Positions 46,985 to 58,225 of a stretch of 64,000 nt of DNA are shown here, one piece after another. The stretch covers positions 10,482,001 through 10,546,000 of the forward strand of contig NC_059413.1 of the NCBI RefSeq assembly GCF_905220565.1. Reading direction: 5' to 3'. The stretch comes from Melitaea cinxia. Its lineage: Eukaryota > Arthropoda > Insecta > Lepidoptera > Nymphalidae. The notes beneath the pieces are model-generated. The model was not told where the DNA came from. It did not search any database and saw only the letters and a list, made by a program, of their open reading frames with translations. The number at the start of each line of letters is the position of its first letter. Position 1 is the first letter of the stretch. The translations under genes and the position numbers were made by a program.

Positions 46985-47991
46985 CATCATCATCATCATC
47001 ACTTCAGCCTATCGCAGTCCACTGCTGGACATAGGCCTCCCCAAGTTCGCGCCACACATCCCGGTCTTCCGCAATCCTCATCCAGCTTACACCGGCAATC
47101 TTACGTAGATCGTCGGTCCAACGGGCCGGAGGACGTCCCACACTGCGTTTGCCAAGACGCGGTCTCCACTCTAGGACCCGTCTACTCCAACGGCCATCGG
47201 TCCTGCGACACAGATGACCAGCCCACTGCCACTTCAACTTGCTAATTCTGTGGGCTATGTCGGTTACTTTCGTTCTCTCGCGGATAGTCTCATTTCTAAT
47301 CCTGTCTTTGAGAGAGACCCCAAGCATAGCCCGTTCCATTGCACGTTGAGCGACTTTAAACTTGTGGACCAGTCCCTTGGTCAGTGTCCACGTCTCGGCT
47401 CCGTATGTTAACACAGGCAGGACGCATTGCTCGAAAACTTTTGTCTTCAAGCATTGCGGAATCTTCGAAGTGAAGGCTCGACGGAGTCTGCCAAACGCCG
47501 CCCAGCCCAACCGAATCCTCCTATCGGCCTCCTTCTCGAAGTTGTTGCGGCCTAGTTGGATAGTATGGCTTAGGTAAATATAATCCTGAACAACTTCGAG
47601 AAGGGTACCATCGACCGATACTGGTATCGGTATGACTTGGTTTAAGTTGTTAAACATAACTTTCGTCTTATCCAAGTTCATACAGAGACCGACACGTCGG
47701 AAGGACTCGTTTAGGCCGGCCAGCATTTGGCCTAACTCATCCAGCGTCTCCGCAAAGATGACAATATCGTCGGCGAAACGAAGGTGAGAGATGAATTCAC
47801 CGTTGACGTTGATGCCCCGTTCCCCCCAATCCAAGGTCTTAAAAACATCCTCTAGCGCAGTGGTAAACAGTTTCGGTGATATTACATCCCCCTGTCTTAC
47901 CCCGCGCCGGAGGGAAATAGGTCTTGTTCTTTGGTCATTGACATGAACGGTCATCGTCGCCGCGTCGTACATAGATTTTAGTACCTCGATA
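46985..47991 (-). mobile_element. 5'-truncated RTE LINE insertion with 11-bp TSD
   Basis: The insertion is delimited by the target-site duplication TATAGAAATAT at 46974-46984 and 47992-48002. The 3' tail (left) is (CAT)n at 46985-47000. About 1.0 kb of the element remains, all of it open frame plus tail, so the truncation occurred during reverse transcription and no decay has followed. This is the best RTE source sequence in the window. Confidence 0.93.
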
Positions 47992-48008
47992 GTATAGAAA
48001 TATAGCAA
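47004..48008 (-). CDS. RTE-clade LINE reverse transcriptase, C-terminal two-thirds
   Basis: The 334-codon frame carries RT motifs RRGVRQGDVISPKLF (residues 34-48) and HLRFADDIVIF (75-85, catalytic FADD at 78-81). The thumb/connection region MNLDKTKVMFNN...YIYLSHTIQLG follows, then the typical RTE C-terminus (WQWAGHLCRR, RVLEWRPR, GRPPARWTDDLRKIAG, EAYVQQWTAIG). The N-terminal endonuclease and early RT motifs are missing. The first six or so residues come from flanking DNA beyond the insertion edge at 47991. There is no internal stop or frameshift, but the protein cannot work without its missing half. Confidence 0.93.
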   Translation of the reverse strand: MLYFYTIEVLKSMYDAATMTVHVNDQRTRPISLRRGVRQGDVISPKLFTTALEDVFKTLDWGERGINVNGEFISHLRFADDIVIFAETLDELGQMLAGLNESFRRVGLCMNLDKTKVMFNNLNQVIPIPVSVDGTLLEVVQDYIYLSHTIQLGRNNFEKEADRRIRLGWAAFGRLRRAFTSKIPQCLKTKVFEQCVLPVLTYGAETWTLTKGLVHKFKVAQRAMERAMLGVSLKDRIRNETIRERTKVTDIAHRISKLKWQWAGHLCRRTDGRWSRRVLEWRPRLGKRSVGRPPARWTDDLRKIAGVSWMRIAEDRDVWRELGEAYVQQWTAIG

Positions 48009-49556
48009 CAGTTAATTATTGAATTGACTTGCTATGCGCACTACGCTTCAGCCTATAATATCTGACTACTGCGATAAAATTAACTCGAAATAAGTCAAAT
48101 AAAGTAGTGCTTTAAAGGTACTATTCCTTCGGGATATGAAAAATTAAATTAAATGACATTATATGCAGTGTCTTGTATACAAGATGAGTCATCAAATTTT
48201 TTATGGGTGCCAACTTTTAAATAAATATTATATCCCTACATTTTGACAGCTTTATCTCATAGGTGGTCTATTGAAGACTTAAATGTATAAAAGCGTTAAC
48301 AAATAAATTTGCAAAACCATAAAAATTTAAATACTAGTTATTTTTAAACATTAAATTGTAAATTATATTATATAGGTTTTGTTTAGAGAGTTCGTATACA
48401 TTTACATTTTTGGAGCGTGTGATTTTTAATTTAATTAGCCACTTCGCATTTGTTTGACAACAAAAATTATGATAGTCATGACGAAATTAGACAAACTTGC
48501 TTGAACGCGTAAGCTTTTATCAACGTACTCTTAAAATAAAATTTTCTAACCAGAGAATACTTTTATCTTTTTTCACTGCCAAAAAAATATGTGTTGAATG
48601 TATAGTAGAATAATTTTATTATTGTGAGACCTACCCTCTTTACATTCCATAATCCATAAAAATCAATGCATGGCATCAAATAACGTAAAATATAATTCTA
48701 ACACTGCGTCATTCAAATTAATGTCATAAACAAATCACGAACGTAGTACACGGAACGCAGAAATAGAAAAGTAACAACGTACAGTACAACAACAGTAAAT
48801 TTGAACAGACAGACAATATGATTTTAAATGAAATGTATGAGAAAAAAAATATTTTGAACATCAAATATACTGCAGATATGTGTAATTTATACATAACAAA
48901 AAAACTTTTGTATAATTTTTTCTCTTTATTATCGTCATCCCCCATAGTTTCCAATATTTTATAGCTAGCTTTGTTAATAATGAGAGTATTGTATTTGTAT
49001 GTTATTTTCTGAGAATTATAAAAAACATGGATTTTTCGAAAGCTTGAGGTTGAAATCGGCAATTTCATACCACTAAATTTTTACGTGTTCTTTTTTTAAA
49101 CCGTACGTACGATGTAATAAAACCTTATTTAGGACGAGAAAAAATTGTGCATTTGAAACGAAATTTATTTACTATCAGTAAAGAGTTCCATGCACTAAAT
49201 GCACAAAGTAATGTTTATTCTTGTTATATTAGAAAAAAGTATCTTAAGAGAAATTATATTTCCACTGTTGTTGTTGCAACAACAATGTTTGTTTTTTTTT
49301 TTTTTACTTTTTTTCAACAATAATTTAGAAGCAGTTTTATTCAGGTCCACTAACCACTGTTCAAAGTTTTCGGAATGTTTACATTCCTCTGTCCGCCTCT
49401 AGGTTTTCCTTTGATTGTAATTTAATTTACCACCAGTTTACTAGAAAAAAATTATAAAAAGTAGTGTAAAAAACAACAAAATAACAAAAATTTAAAACAC
49501 AAAAGACTCCTCTAAAAAACTTAACATAAATGCAAAATATATCTATGAAAAAAAAA
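48009..49556. other. AT-rich, nothing recognised
   Basis: The minus ORF at 48724-49068 (114 codons) is hydrophobic and AT-driven without a family signature. No repeat copy was found. Confidence 0.5.
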
Positions 49557-49757
49557 AGTGTGTGTCAGCTCCGACGTACGACTGGAGCTTACTCCTTCAG
49601 GTCGACTGTCTAAATAGAGATGAGAACGGATGGTTATCAGATCATATATCGATAGATGGCGTTACGAGAAACGTAACGAGGTCTTTCGTTCACTAATTTT
49701 TATTCCTCATATTTTTGTTTACCTTATATGAAAATCGATTCTTAGGGAGTGAACTCC
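49557..49757 (-). repeat. GGAGTTCACTCC...CGGAGCTG repeat, minus copy
   Basis: Read on the minus strand it runs GGAGTTCACTCCCTAAGAATCG, GTTACGTTTCTCGTAACGCC, ATCTATTTAGACAGTCGACC and CAGTCGTACGTCGGAGCTG, with a CACACACTTTTTTTT end. It is better preserved than the nested copy at 15977-16250. Confidence 0.65.
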
Positions 49758-50143
49758 TAAAATAGAAAGCTTCGTAAGTAACAAGTCCTGATAAGCATTG
49801 TACCAATATATTCCATATGATAGTTTTTAAAATTACTCCAGTATTCCATGTTCTACGTGCTTAGATGTAGACTAGTAACAGATATAGCTTTTGCCTATTT
49901 CCTGGAAAAGAGCCAAATGCGGTCAAGCCTTAGCGGCACCTTGGGACACAAGAATAGTATCTCAACTGCAGTTTCGTAACAATATATAATGATTACGAAC
50001 ATTGACGCATATTCGGCATTATTGTGTATAGTATCTTTCTCGAATTTTTAATATTTTTATTTTAATATACATAAATGTAGAGGAAGAATTCTAATATAAT
50101 TATTTCTAGATATTCTAGGATGGAGAATAAAATTGATCCTATT

Positions 50144-50368
50144 TTAACCAATTTCAAAAAAAGGAGGAGGTTAGCAAATCGACTGTATAACTTTTGACCG
50201 ATTTTGACGATACTCGGTCCTGTTTAAATTTGATAGAGCTAAATGAGTACTTTTTTAAAGTATCCCTAATAATGCGTATTTAGTTGACTGTTTTACCGAC
50301 TACCTTCTTCTTATTACTTGTCGATGTAATTGAAGTCTGTTTTTTTTTCGTTTGCGAGCAAACCTTAA
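50144..50368 (+). repeat. Short AACCGACTTC-family element (225 bp)
   Basis: AACCAATTTCAAAAAAAGG, then AGGTTAGCAAATCGACTG, to GTAATTGAAGTCTGTTTTTTT, TTTGCGAGCAAACC. It holds a single module; internal deletion relative to the 1.85-kb copy. Confidence 0.72.
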
Positions 50369-50606
50369 TTGTTTAAGAAACTGCTTAATGCAGAATATAT
50401 TATACTTTCAATTAAATGTATTACTAATTAAATTTATTTCACAGCGGTACGGTTGATTAAACCAATGTTAATGCGAGTGTAAAGGCGTGTTGTCAAATGG
50501 GAAAAAAACTCTTAAGTGTCTATAACCGCGAAAAACTAAAAACAAGATCCAAATCAAAAATTACTTTATTCAAATAGATGTTAAAAGCACATTCGAATCG
50601 ATATTT

Positions 50607-51212
50607 TAACCGACTTCCAAAAAAAGGAGGAGGTTCTCAATTCGACTGTATTTTTTTTTTTGTATGTTACATCAGGACTTTTGACCGTGTGGACCGATTT
50701 CGACAATTTTTTTTTAATCGAAAGGTGGTATGTGTCAATTGGTCCCATTTAAATTTATTTGAGATCTAACAACTACTTTTCGAGTTATATCTAATAATGC
50801 GTTTTTACTTGACGCTTTTTTCGTCGACCTACGTTGTATTATACCGCATAACTTTCTACTGGATGTACAGATTTTGATAATTATTTTTTTGTTGGAAAGG
50901 AGATATCCCAAGTTTAGTACCTAAGATAAGGAAACCAGGATCTGATGATGGGATCCTAGAGAAATCGAGGGAAACTCTCGAAAATCCGCAATAACTTTTT
51001 ACTGGGTGTACCGATTTTGATAATTTGTAATTTAATCGAAAGCTGATGTTTATCATGTGGTCACATATAAATTTTATCGAGATCTGATAGCTACTTTTTG
51101 AGTAATCTTTGATAATGCGTAGTTACTTGACTATTTTTTCGTCGATCTACGTTGTATTACTCATCGATGTAATTGAAGTCAGTTTTTTTTCGTTTGCGAG
51201 CAAACACAATTA
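50607..51212 (+). repeat. AACCGACTTC-family element, complete (606 bp)
   Basis: Both ends are present: AACCGACTTCCAAAAAAAGG and GTAATTGAAGTCAGTTTTTT, CGTTTGCGAGCAAACAC. Three modules follow the order ACCGATTTCGAC, GATCTGATGATGGGATCC, ACCGATTTTGATAA. It lies only 240 bp from the previous copy. Confidence 0.8.
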
Positions 51213-52912
51213 TACAAATTAAAATCGTATTTATTAATTATTGTAAGTACTAGTTATACTTCGTTAGGAAAAAATGATGACAGTAAATTTTTACGATGCA
51301 TGTGCACACCGTCACAAAAATCAGACACCCTGAAATTAGCTAGTAAACGAAGAAAAAGTTAGCAACGTGAAGCTAGCTAGCCAAGGAAGTATAATAACTT
51401 CTTACGTGCGTACGTAAGTACACACACTTTTAATTAGTTAAATGTGAAGCTAACACTGATTCGGAATGTAGATTCTGCAGAGAAAAACTGCAAGAAACTC
51501 CGCAGTTACTGTTTAAAAAAAAGGTTTTTAATTATAAAATTAAACGTACAGTATTTTTGAAAACAAAATTAAACCTACCAATGGTTGCGAAAAGCAATCT
51601 AAACTTATAATATCTGTTTGTGTTATATTTTTTTTTCACGAAATAGAACTTTCTACCCTCATACATTTGAGTATGCAAATATCACTCTACCCTTAGGTTT
51701 ATAAGGGTAAAAATTACAACGGTTTTTCAGGAAGCATGTATAATAATCCGCCCACGGGCGATTTCTGACATTTAATATCGCTTACAATGTTAAAGAAAAT
51801 CGTAAAATACTTTTTATAACAATACTTTTCACTCAGTATATTGTTATTATAATTGACCATTGAACGTGATTTGAATAAATTTATTTGATTCTAAAAAGGC
51901 CCTGTAAATCTTAAAATTAATGTATTCTATATTATAATAAATATTTCCATTTTTGTCATAATATTACAAAATATATTTAGGAATCCTTAGATTATTTTAA
52001 AACTCGCTTCAAACAGGATTACAGATTACATTTAACTTTAAAGAAACTCTCAACGTCTTATGTACCTAAAACTGTAATCTATTTACTTACAAGCTACAAG
52101 CTTTTATTTTAAGCGCATCTTTTTTAAAAAGGTAGGTAAAATCCTGGGATAATTTTTTAAGATTTTATATTTTAATAAGACCAATGAGTAGATGAATAAA
52201 ATACATCATAAAAGTCTTAAAATCCACCTCATTTTGTTCTCGGTAGGATAGGAATTCAGTGCCTGGAGTCCGGACACAGAAAACACAATTTAAAAAAATT
52301 TGATACGTCCTACATACCAGATAATCACAGTTGATGTATGTCACATTTATATGCAATTACAATATTCTGGTATTTATTAATTACGCTTTATATTTTACAC
52401 TTAGAGGAGTAAAGCTAGTACACGAAATTAATTACTCTGTCGGAGATGCATAAATCTTGCTGTAGGCAGTAACCTGTCAACCTCAAAATTCATTAGCAAT
52501 TTATACATCGAATATACGTAGTTTCTCAAAATCTGTATCTAGTCTGTGCAATTTTAAGTTATTCTATATTTTGTATTACCTAAGTTAGTTAATAAAGTCT
52601 GTATGACCTATTATTATATATACCTTTATGTATTATATCGTGATCTCTTTAAATTGTAGCGGTTTTGTTCGAAAAAGAAGTGAGTTACTACATTAACACT
52701 ATCATTTAAAAGGGACTAAACACAGTGATTAATTTAAAATTACCTAACTATATTTACCTAATTATATTTTTGCGACGTTGCTGACGCCATAGTCAGGACA
52801 TAAGATAGTGTAGTCTTCACGGCGAGTTCAGTGTTAACAATTATCGTGAAAACTTAATTACTTGGCTTACTCTATTTGATTAGCGATTTGTCGAGTTAGA
52901 TTATATATAACT
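51213..52912. other. No gene recognised
   Basis: The patch at 51.29-51.43 kb (GTGCACACCGTCACAAAAATC, TTACGTGCGTACGTAAGTAC) is GC-richer and may be another dispersed repeat. Otherwise nothing was recognised. Confidence 0.45.
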
Positions 52913-53095
52913 AGGTCGGCAAACAAGCATACGGCTCACCTGATAGTAAGCGATAGTCGTAGACGTCTGCAATACCAAAAGCATCGCAAGCGCGTTGCCG
53001 AGCCCATCCTCAATTCCCCCAGAAGTTCTAACCACCTTACTCACCGACAGGAACACAACTCTGTTTGAAAACCGTTTTATTTACCTCTGTTAAAT
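52913..53095 (-). repeat. Interspersed repeat, GGTCGGCAAACAAG family, minus copy
   Basis: CTAGGTCGGCAAACAAGCATACG, CTCACCTGATAGTAAGCGATAG, CAATACCAAAAGCATCGC, GAGCCCATCCTCAATTCCCC and CAGGAACACAACTCTG. It lies 0.4 kb from an opposite-strand copy at 53500. Confidence 0.72.
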
Positions 53096-53499
53096 ACATG
53101 AGCTTAATACATAGACCTCATCTTTGCTTTCCATCGCAAAACAAAGCCTATTTTATATAATAAAAATGCTTAGGTTTGGAAAGTAATATTATATTAATAC
53201 GTAATTGTTAGATTAAATAAATCAGAAGTTAAATTTAGCAAAAAAAAAACAACAACAATGAATATAAAAAAAAAGAATACCATAAGATCGAAATACTTTT
53301 TAAAGACGACCAACTTGAATACGGACTTTCGATCCAAAATAAACCAATTAAATTGAACTTTTATTCAACATTTACATGAGTACCTTAGCAACATAATTCT
53401 ATGCGATAATTGATAAAAAGTTTTTTTAAAAACTTTTTTTCCGCATTTGAAATTGGTTCTTTGTTAATTCTACAAAGTTACGTTATTCTTAACTGAGGT

Positions 53500-53772
53500 A
53501 GGACACAGCAGGAATTTCCTGCTCAAAATATGGCGCAGCCCGACTGGGGTAATACCTCGACCTTACAGAAGATCACAGCAAAATAATACTGTTTTCAAGC
53601 AGTATTGTGTTCCTGTTGGTGAGTAAGGTGAACAGAGCTCCTGGGAGGACTGGGGATTGGGTCGACAACGCGCTTGCGATGCTTCTGGTGTTGCAGGTGT
53701 CTATAACCTACGGTAATCTCTTACCATCAGGTGAGCCGTACGCTTGTTTGCCGACCTAGTGACATAAAAAAA
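53500..53772 (+). repeat. Interspersed repeat, GGTCGGCAAACAAG family, best copy
   Basis: The longest copy: CACAGCAGGAATTTCCTGC, GGCGCAGCCCGACTGGGG, CTGGGAGGACTGGGG, CGCGCTTGCGATGCTTCTGG and GAGCCGTACGCTTGTTTGCC, ending GACCTAGTGACATAAAAAAAA, an A-rich tail that fits retroposition. Confidence 0.75.
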
Positions 53773-54433
53773 ACAGCATATTATTTTTACTTACAATATC
53801 TTCATGCACATGCTTATACTATGTTTACTTGTATCTTCTCTACTGCATGTACCAGTGAGTGCTGCGTATGTGATGAGTAGCGTCGCTAGCAGGAATTTAA
53901 GTTTTAACAGCTTCTAATTGCAGGCAGTAGTAGTGTTAGGAGCAATTCCTAAAGTGTTTAACCATGTTGCTAAAAAACCATTCTATTATGTTTGATATAT
54001 CTAACTCAATACTTTTAAATTTTGTTATTTTATGATAATATTATTTATTATTATAGTTATTAGTCATCATTAAAATAATAATATTATATCCTTAAATATT
54101 ATAACAAACTTTAGGATTTGTCATTTGTTTTGTTTTATAATTATACTCTTTGAACTATAAAGAGGTCCCTATTTAATGACCTTGAAGTATGAACAATGAA
54201 TAGTTTTCGTTATAATGTTACAAAGATTAATAAAGCATACTATTATGTAAGGTACCTTAGTAGTTTTCCATCAAAGCATTCAAGAATATTGGCCAAAGAT
54301 TCAATATCTATTATTTCTTGTTCTGTTTTGATTAATTAAAAATTAGACCTGTTAGAATATTTTGAACAAAACAAGATTAAAATGCAATTTATCTTGTCCC
54401 AGTTAAAGTTTAAAACATTGTAACATTAATCAT

Positions 54434-54755
54434 TGTCAATTGTTCCGTGATTGAAATAAAAAATAGAGAATTTCTAATTACTCAATATTGATAATAATAT
54501 ATAAAATAATATGATTTTTAGTATAGTGAAACAACTTTTTCGGATTTTATTGCGGTTTTTTAGGGGAGGTTCTCCCGTGACTATGGTTGCTGTAAAGTAT
54601 CCGAAACATCGGGCATGTAAAAAACCTAATAATCTGCGGTAAAATCCAAAAAAGTTGTTTCACTATACTAAAAATCATATTATTTTATATATTATTATCA
54701 ATATTGAGTAATTAGAAATTCTCTATTTTTTATTTCAATCACGGAACAATTGACA
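54434..54755. repeat. Long inverted repeat built around a MITE
   Basis: The outer arms 54434-54528 and about 54661-54755 are exact reverse complements by eye (TGTCAATTGTTCCGTG / CACGGAACAATTGACA at the tips). They continue inward into the MITE ends CAACTTTTTCGGATTTTATTG / AAATCCAAAAAAGTTG with few mismatches. The unpaired centre carries CCCGTGACTATGGTTGC and ATCGGGCATG. Confidence 0.9.
54528..54665. mobile_element. MITE-like element, CGGATTTTATTGCGG copy
   Basis: Same family as 7215 and 27387 (CTATGGTTGCTGTAAAGTATCCGAAAC). The usual trailing block CGCGTAAACATTAGAAAACAA is at about 54770-54790, displaced from the element by the inverted flank copy. Confidence 0.78.
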
Positions 54756-54800
54756 TAATAAATAAAGTTCGCGTAAACATTAGAAAACAATATGATTTTT

Positions 54801-55060
54801 AACCGACTTCAAAAAAAGGAGGAGGTTACTCAATTCGACCGTATATATATATTTTTTTATGTATGTTCGGAGATAACTTCTTCGTTTATGAACCGATTTT
54901 AATAATTCTTTTTTTGTTGGAAAGGAGATATTTATAGTTTGGTACCATGATAAGGAAACCAGGATCTGATGGTGGGATCCCAGAGAAATCGAGGGAAACT
55001 TTCATAAATCGTAAGGGTGACTAGTAAATTTAATCATGTTTTCATTAAGTACTATAAAGC
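54801..55060 (+). repeat. AACCGACTTC-family 5' part
   Basis: AACCGACTTCAAAAAAAGG, GGTTACTCAATTCGACCG, GAACCGATTTTAATAATTC, GGATCTGATGGTGGGATCCC and ATCGAGGGAAACTTTC. No right end; it leads into the tandem array at 55079, whose units contain the same GATGATGG...TCGAGGGAA words. Confidence 0.72.
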
Positions 55061-55078
55061 ACTACTATTTAATAAAGG

Positions 55079-55630
55079 TCTGGAGTCGATCTGATGATAG
55101 AGAAGAAAGATAGTCGAGGGAACTCTTCAACAATTTATAGCAATTACCTTCTTTTTGAACTTAATTCATTTCTATTGATGAGAACTTTGCACCTATATGA
55201 GTTATAAGTGCCATTACAGTCTGATGATGGAGACAAAAGATAGTCGAGGGAACTCTTTAACGATTTATAGCAATTACCTGCTGTTTGAACTTAATTCGTT
55301 TCTATTAATGAGAACTTTGCATATATATGAGTTATAAAGTGCCATTTCAGTCTGATGATGGAAACGAAAGATAGTCGAGGGTACTCTTCAACGACTTATA
55401 GCAATTACCTGCTGTTTGAACTTAATTCGTTTCTATTGATGAGAACTTTGCACCTATATGAGTTACAAGTGCCATTAAAGTCTGATGATGGAGACGAAAG
55501 ATAGTCGAGGGAACTTTTCAACGATTTATAGAAATTACCTGCTGTGTGATCATCTGTGTCGCAGGACCAGGTTTGATGATGGAGCCCATAAACACTCGAG
55601 GGAATTTCTCGACAATTTACAGCAGTTACC
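55079..55630. repeat. ~129-bp tandem array, four units plus a partial
   Basis: CTGATGATGGAGAC-AAAGATAG, TCGAGGGAACTCTTCAACG, TTATAGCAATTACCTGCTG, TTTGAACTTAATTCGTTTC and TTTGCACCTATATGAGTTA recur at about 55088, 55221, 55350 and 55479, with a diverged partial unit from about 55573. It probably arose by amplification of a module of the adjoining AACCGACTTC element. Confidence 0.8.
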
Positions 55631-55639
55631 TTTTGCTGT

Positions 55640-55862
55640 TTGACGACCGCTTTGATATAATGGTGCATGTGCCGTGTCGGCGGCGCCTAGACACCGACGG
55701 TCGCGGGTTCTTTTCCAGCTCGGAGTGGATATTTATGTTTATATAAATATTTATTTTTGGTCTAGTTGTTAATCCTTGTGGTTCTCCCAACCTAGCCTCG
55801 GAGAACACGCTAGGCTGTCAGTCCCGGTTGATATTAGGTACACCTGATAGCGAACTTTACTC
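55640..55862 (+). mobile_element. tRNA-derived SINE, copy near 55.7 kb
   Basis: ACCGCTTTGATATAATGGTG (A-box-like) and GGTCGCGGGTTCTTTTCC (B box) are followed by the shared body TTGTGGTTCTCCCAACCTAG, CCTCGGAGAACACGC, CAGTCCCGGTTGATATTAGG and TACACCTGATAGCGAAC. The 3' tail is missing and another SINE head follows directly. Confidence 0.7.
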
Positions 55863-55867
55863 ATAGT

Positions 55868-56075
55868 ATGTCGATGCGTTAGCGCAGCGGTCACAGCACC
55901 GGCTGTTGCGCTGGCGTTAGTGGGTTCAATCTCCGCGCACGACAGACATTTGTATTGGCCATATAGATGTTTGTCATGATCTGGGTGTTTGTGCTTGTGT
56001 ATTGTGTATGTTTCCGAACCCCTGACATAAGAGAAAAAGCATCCTTGTTAGGTCTACCCATCACTAAAAATTGTA
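55868..56075 (+). mobile_element. tRNA-derived SINE, adjacent second copy
   Basis: GATGCGTTAGCGCAGCGGTC and GTGGGTTCAATCTCCGCGC, then TTTGTATTGGCCATATAG and CTGGGTGTTTGTGCTTG, ending in an A/T-rich tail (ATTGTAAAATAAAATAATTT). The tail block differs from the 9511 SINE. Confidence 0.68.
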
Positions 56076-56907
56076 AAATAAAATAATTTTTAACAAAAAA
56101 AAACCGACTTCAAAAAGGAAACTAAAAAGTGAAAAATAAATTTACTTAGTACAAAGTAATTCGTATTTTGATTTAGTTAATCAGAAATGATTACATAAAT
56201 ATTTTATAATTTTGAAGTTGGTGCCAAGTAAATACTACAACAACCTGGCTAAAATAACAAAGACTTCTAAAAATATAATTATATAAAATAAAAAGTTTAT
56301 ATTCTTGCTAATAAATATCGAAATGTTACAATTTACTGTTTCACTCTTTCGGGACCATATCGACCCTAAAGTTTTAATGTCGTTAGTTCCTTTGAGTTAC
56401 ACAGTATGACTCGTAACATTAGGTAAGGAAAAATAAAAAGCTTTTATTTAAGTAGATTTTTGTACACCCCCGTTTCCAATTGTTGCCTCGTTGAAGATTA
56501 TCTTAAACAGGATATAATAGGTAAAAATCTGATAAATTAATATTTTCGTTCCTCTTCTCATAATAATATGCAAATCAATTTACGAGTCTTGAATTTAAAT
56601 GAACATTCGGAATAGATTAAGCGTTACTTAAGACGGGCTGCTTTTAAAGGTCTTGTATCTTAAAATTTATTTATATTTTGCTGTATAAACTTAATTAGTT
56701 TGAAAAAGCTGTAAAATATAACTTTAAGTCATACAGTTGCTTATGAAAGCCACTAAAACTAAGTATAGTTTTGATCCCTACCTGTTATTAATGTCTCTTG
56801 TCATGTAATAGCCTCTTCAACATCAGTTTAATGGATTAAATGTGGCTCGTCAAAGTCGACGAAACAAAAGGTAATCCATTTTGAGATCTTTGATATTTAT
56901 GTTTGTG

Positions 56908-57240
56908 TATCATCATTTCAGCCTACCACAGTCCACTGCTGGACATAGGCCTCCACAAGTTCACGCCAAAAATGGCGTGAACTCATGTGTTTTGCCCATA
57001 GTCACCACGCTAGGCAGGCGGGTTGGTGATCGCAGGGCTGGCTTTGTCGCACCGAAGACGCTGCTGCCCGTCTTTGGCCTGTGTATTTCAAAGCCAGCAG
57101 TTGGATGGTTATCCCGCCATCGGTAGGCTTTTTTAAGTCCCAAGGTAGTAGTGGAACTGTGCTATCCCTTAGTCACTTCTTACGACACCCACGGGAAGAG
57201 AGGGCGTGGCTTTATTCTTTAATGCCGTAACCACACAGCA
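56908..57240 (-). mobile_element. RTE-tailed SINE copy G
   Basis: The full SINE body runs from the tail ATCATCATTTCAGCCTACC to the head GCCGTAACCACACAGC. No clear target-site duplication was found. The ORFs at 56881-57126 and 56961-57143 are SINE sequence. Confidence 0.82.
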
Positions 57241-57782
57241 TTGTTCAATGGAAGACAAAATAATATTGTTGTGTGATTGACATCTGGCGAAGTGGAGGGC
57301 GTGCAATAAACAAACGGATACACCGACGTTGTGAGCAGTTCTCAATTAGCAGTGTTGTCGAGAAGTTGAACTTAATTCTGTTGAGCTCAGTTGTATTGAT
57401 CTGAGAGCTGTATTGAGCCGCTAAATATATTTATTTGTCATAGAAAAGGTGTTTTACTTTACACTTGAATGAACCTAACGCTGGTATAAATGAGTTTTTT
57501 TGAGATAACTTATTTCAAATACTTTTTCAAAATCACTGATTCAGCACGACCGCGGTAAAATTGCTTTCAACAGATTAAATAATCTGAATACAAAATTATA
57601 TTTGTAAGCTTATTTTAGCGGTATTTTTTCACGCTTGATATAAGTCGTCGAAAGGGTGAAAAAATGTAACGATAAGATAATATGGGACGTCCATATTACG
57701 TTACACGTGTCATACTACTTGTCTTCTAATTTTGTCTCGTTTACATTTCACGTGACGTTAGTAATTCATTTTTATTTATTTA

Positions 57783-58225
57783 CTAGTGACCCGCCCCGGC
57801 TTCGCACGGGTGCAATACTGATAAACATACTACAGACTGTCTTTATTTATAGTATGAAGCTAACTTATAGGATGGTTATTAACATAATAACAACAACATT
57901 CAAATATTTGTCGTTAGATTACACGTTGTTACAGAATGCGTTGAAGAAATAAAAGGTTCACTGCTCGTTCCCCGTAGATGATAACATGATAATATGTATC
58001 CTATATGTTGACCCGACTTCTTAATAATATTTGTGAAAAAATTGAAGTAAATCCATGCAGTACTTGTTGAGTTTATCCCGGACATACATACAGACAAACA
58101 GACAAAAATTCTATAAACTATATTTTTGGCTTCGATTTCACTTGTAGATTACACTCCAAGTATTCTTTTAAAAAATTATTCAATGTACAGTTTTGACTTT
58201 CCTACCATTTTTTTTCATGTATAGA
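57783..58225 (-). mobile_element. Non-autonomous Helitron, 443 bp
   Basis: The left end is A|CTAGTGACCCGCCCCGGCTTCG and the right end TTTTTTTTCATGTATAGA|T. Same family as 20506 and 41357. Confidence 0.9.

Noticed and set aside
47214..47577. Plus-strand ORFs opposite the RTE frame
   Set aside because: Antisense shadows of the RTE reverse-transcriptase ORF.
48724..49068. 114-codon hydrophobic minus ORF
   Set aside because: Phe/Ile/Tyr/Lys-rich as expected from AT-rich DNA; no signal peptide followed by a credible domain.
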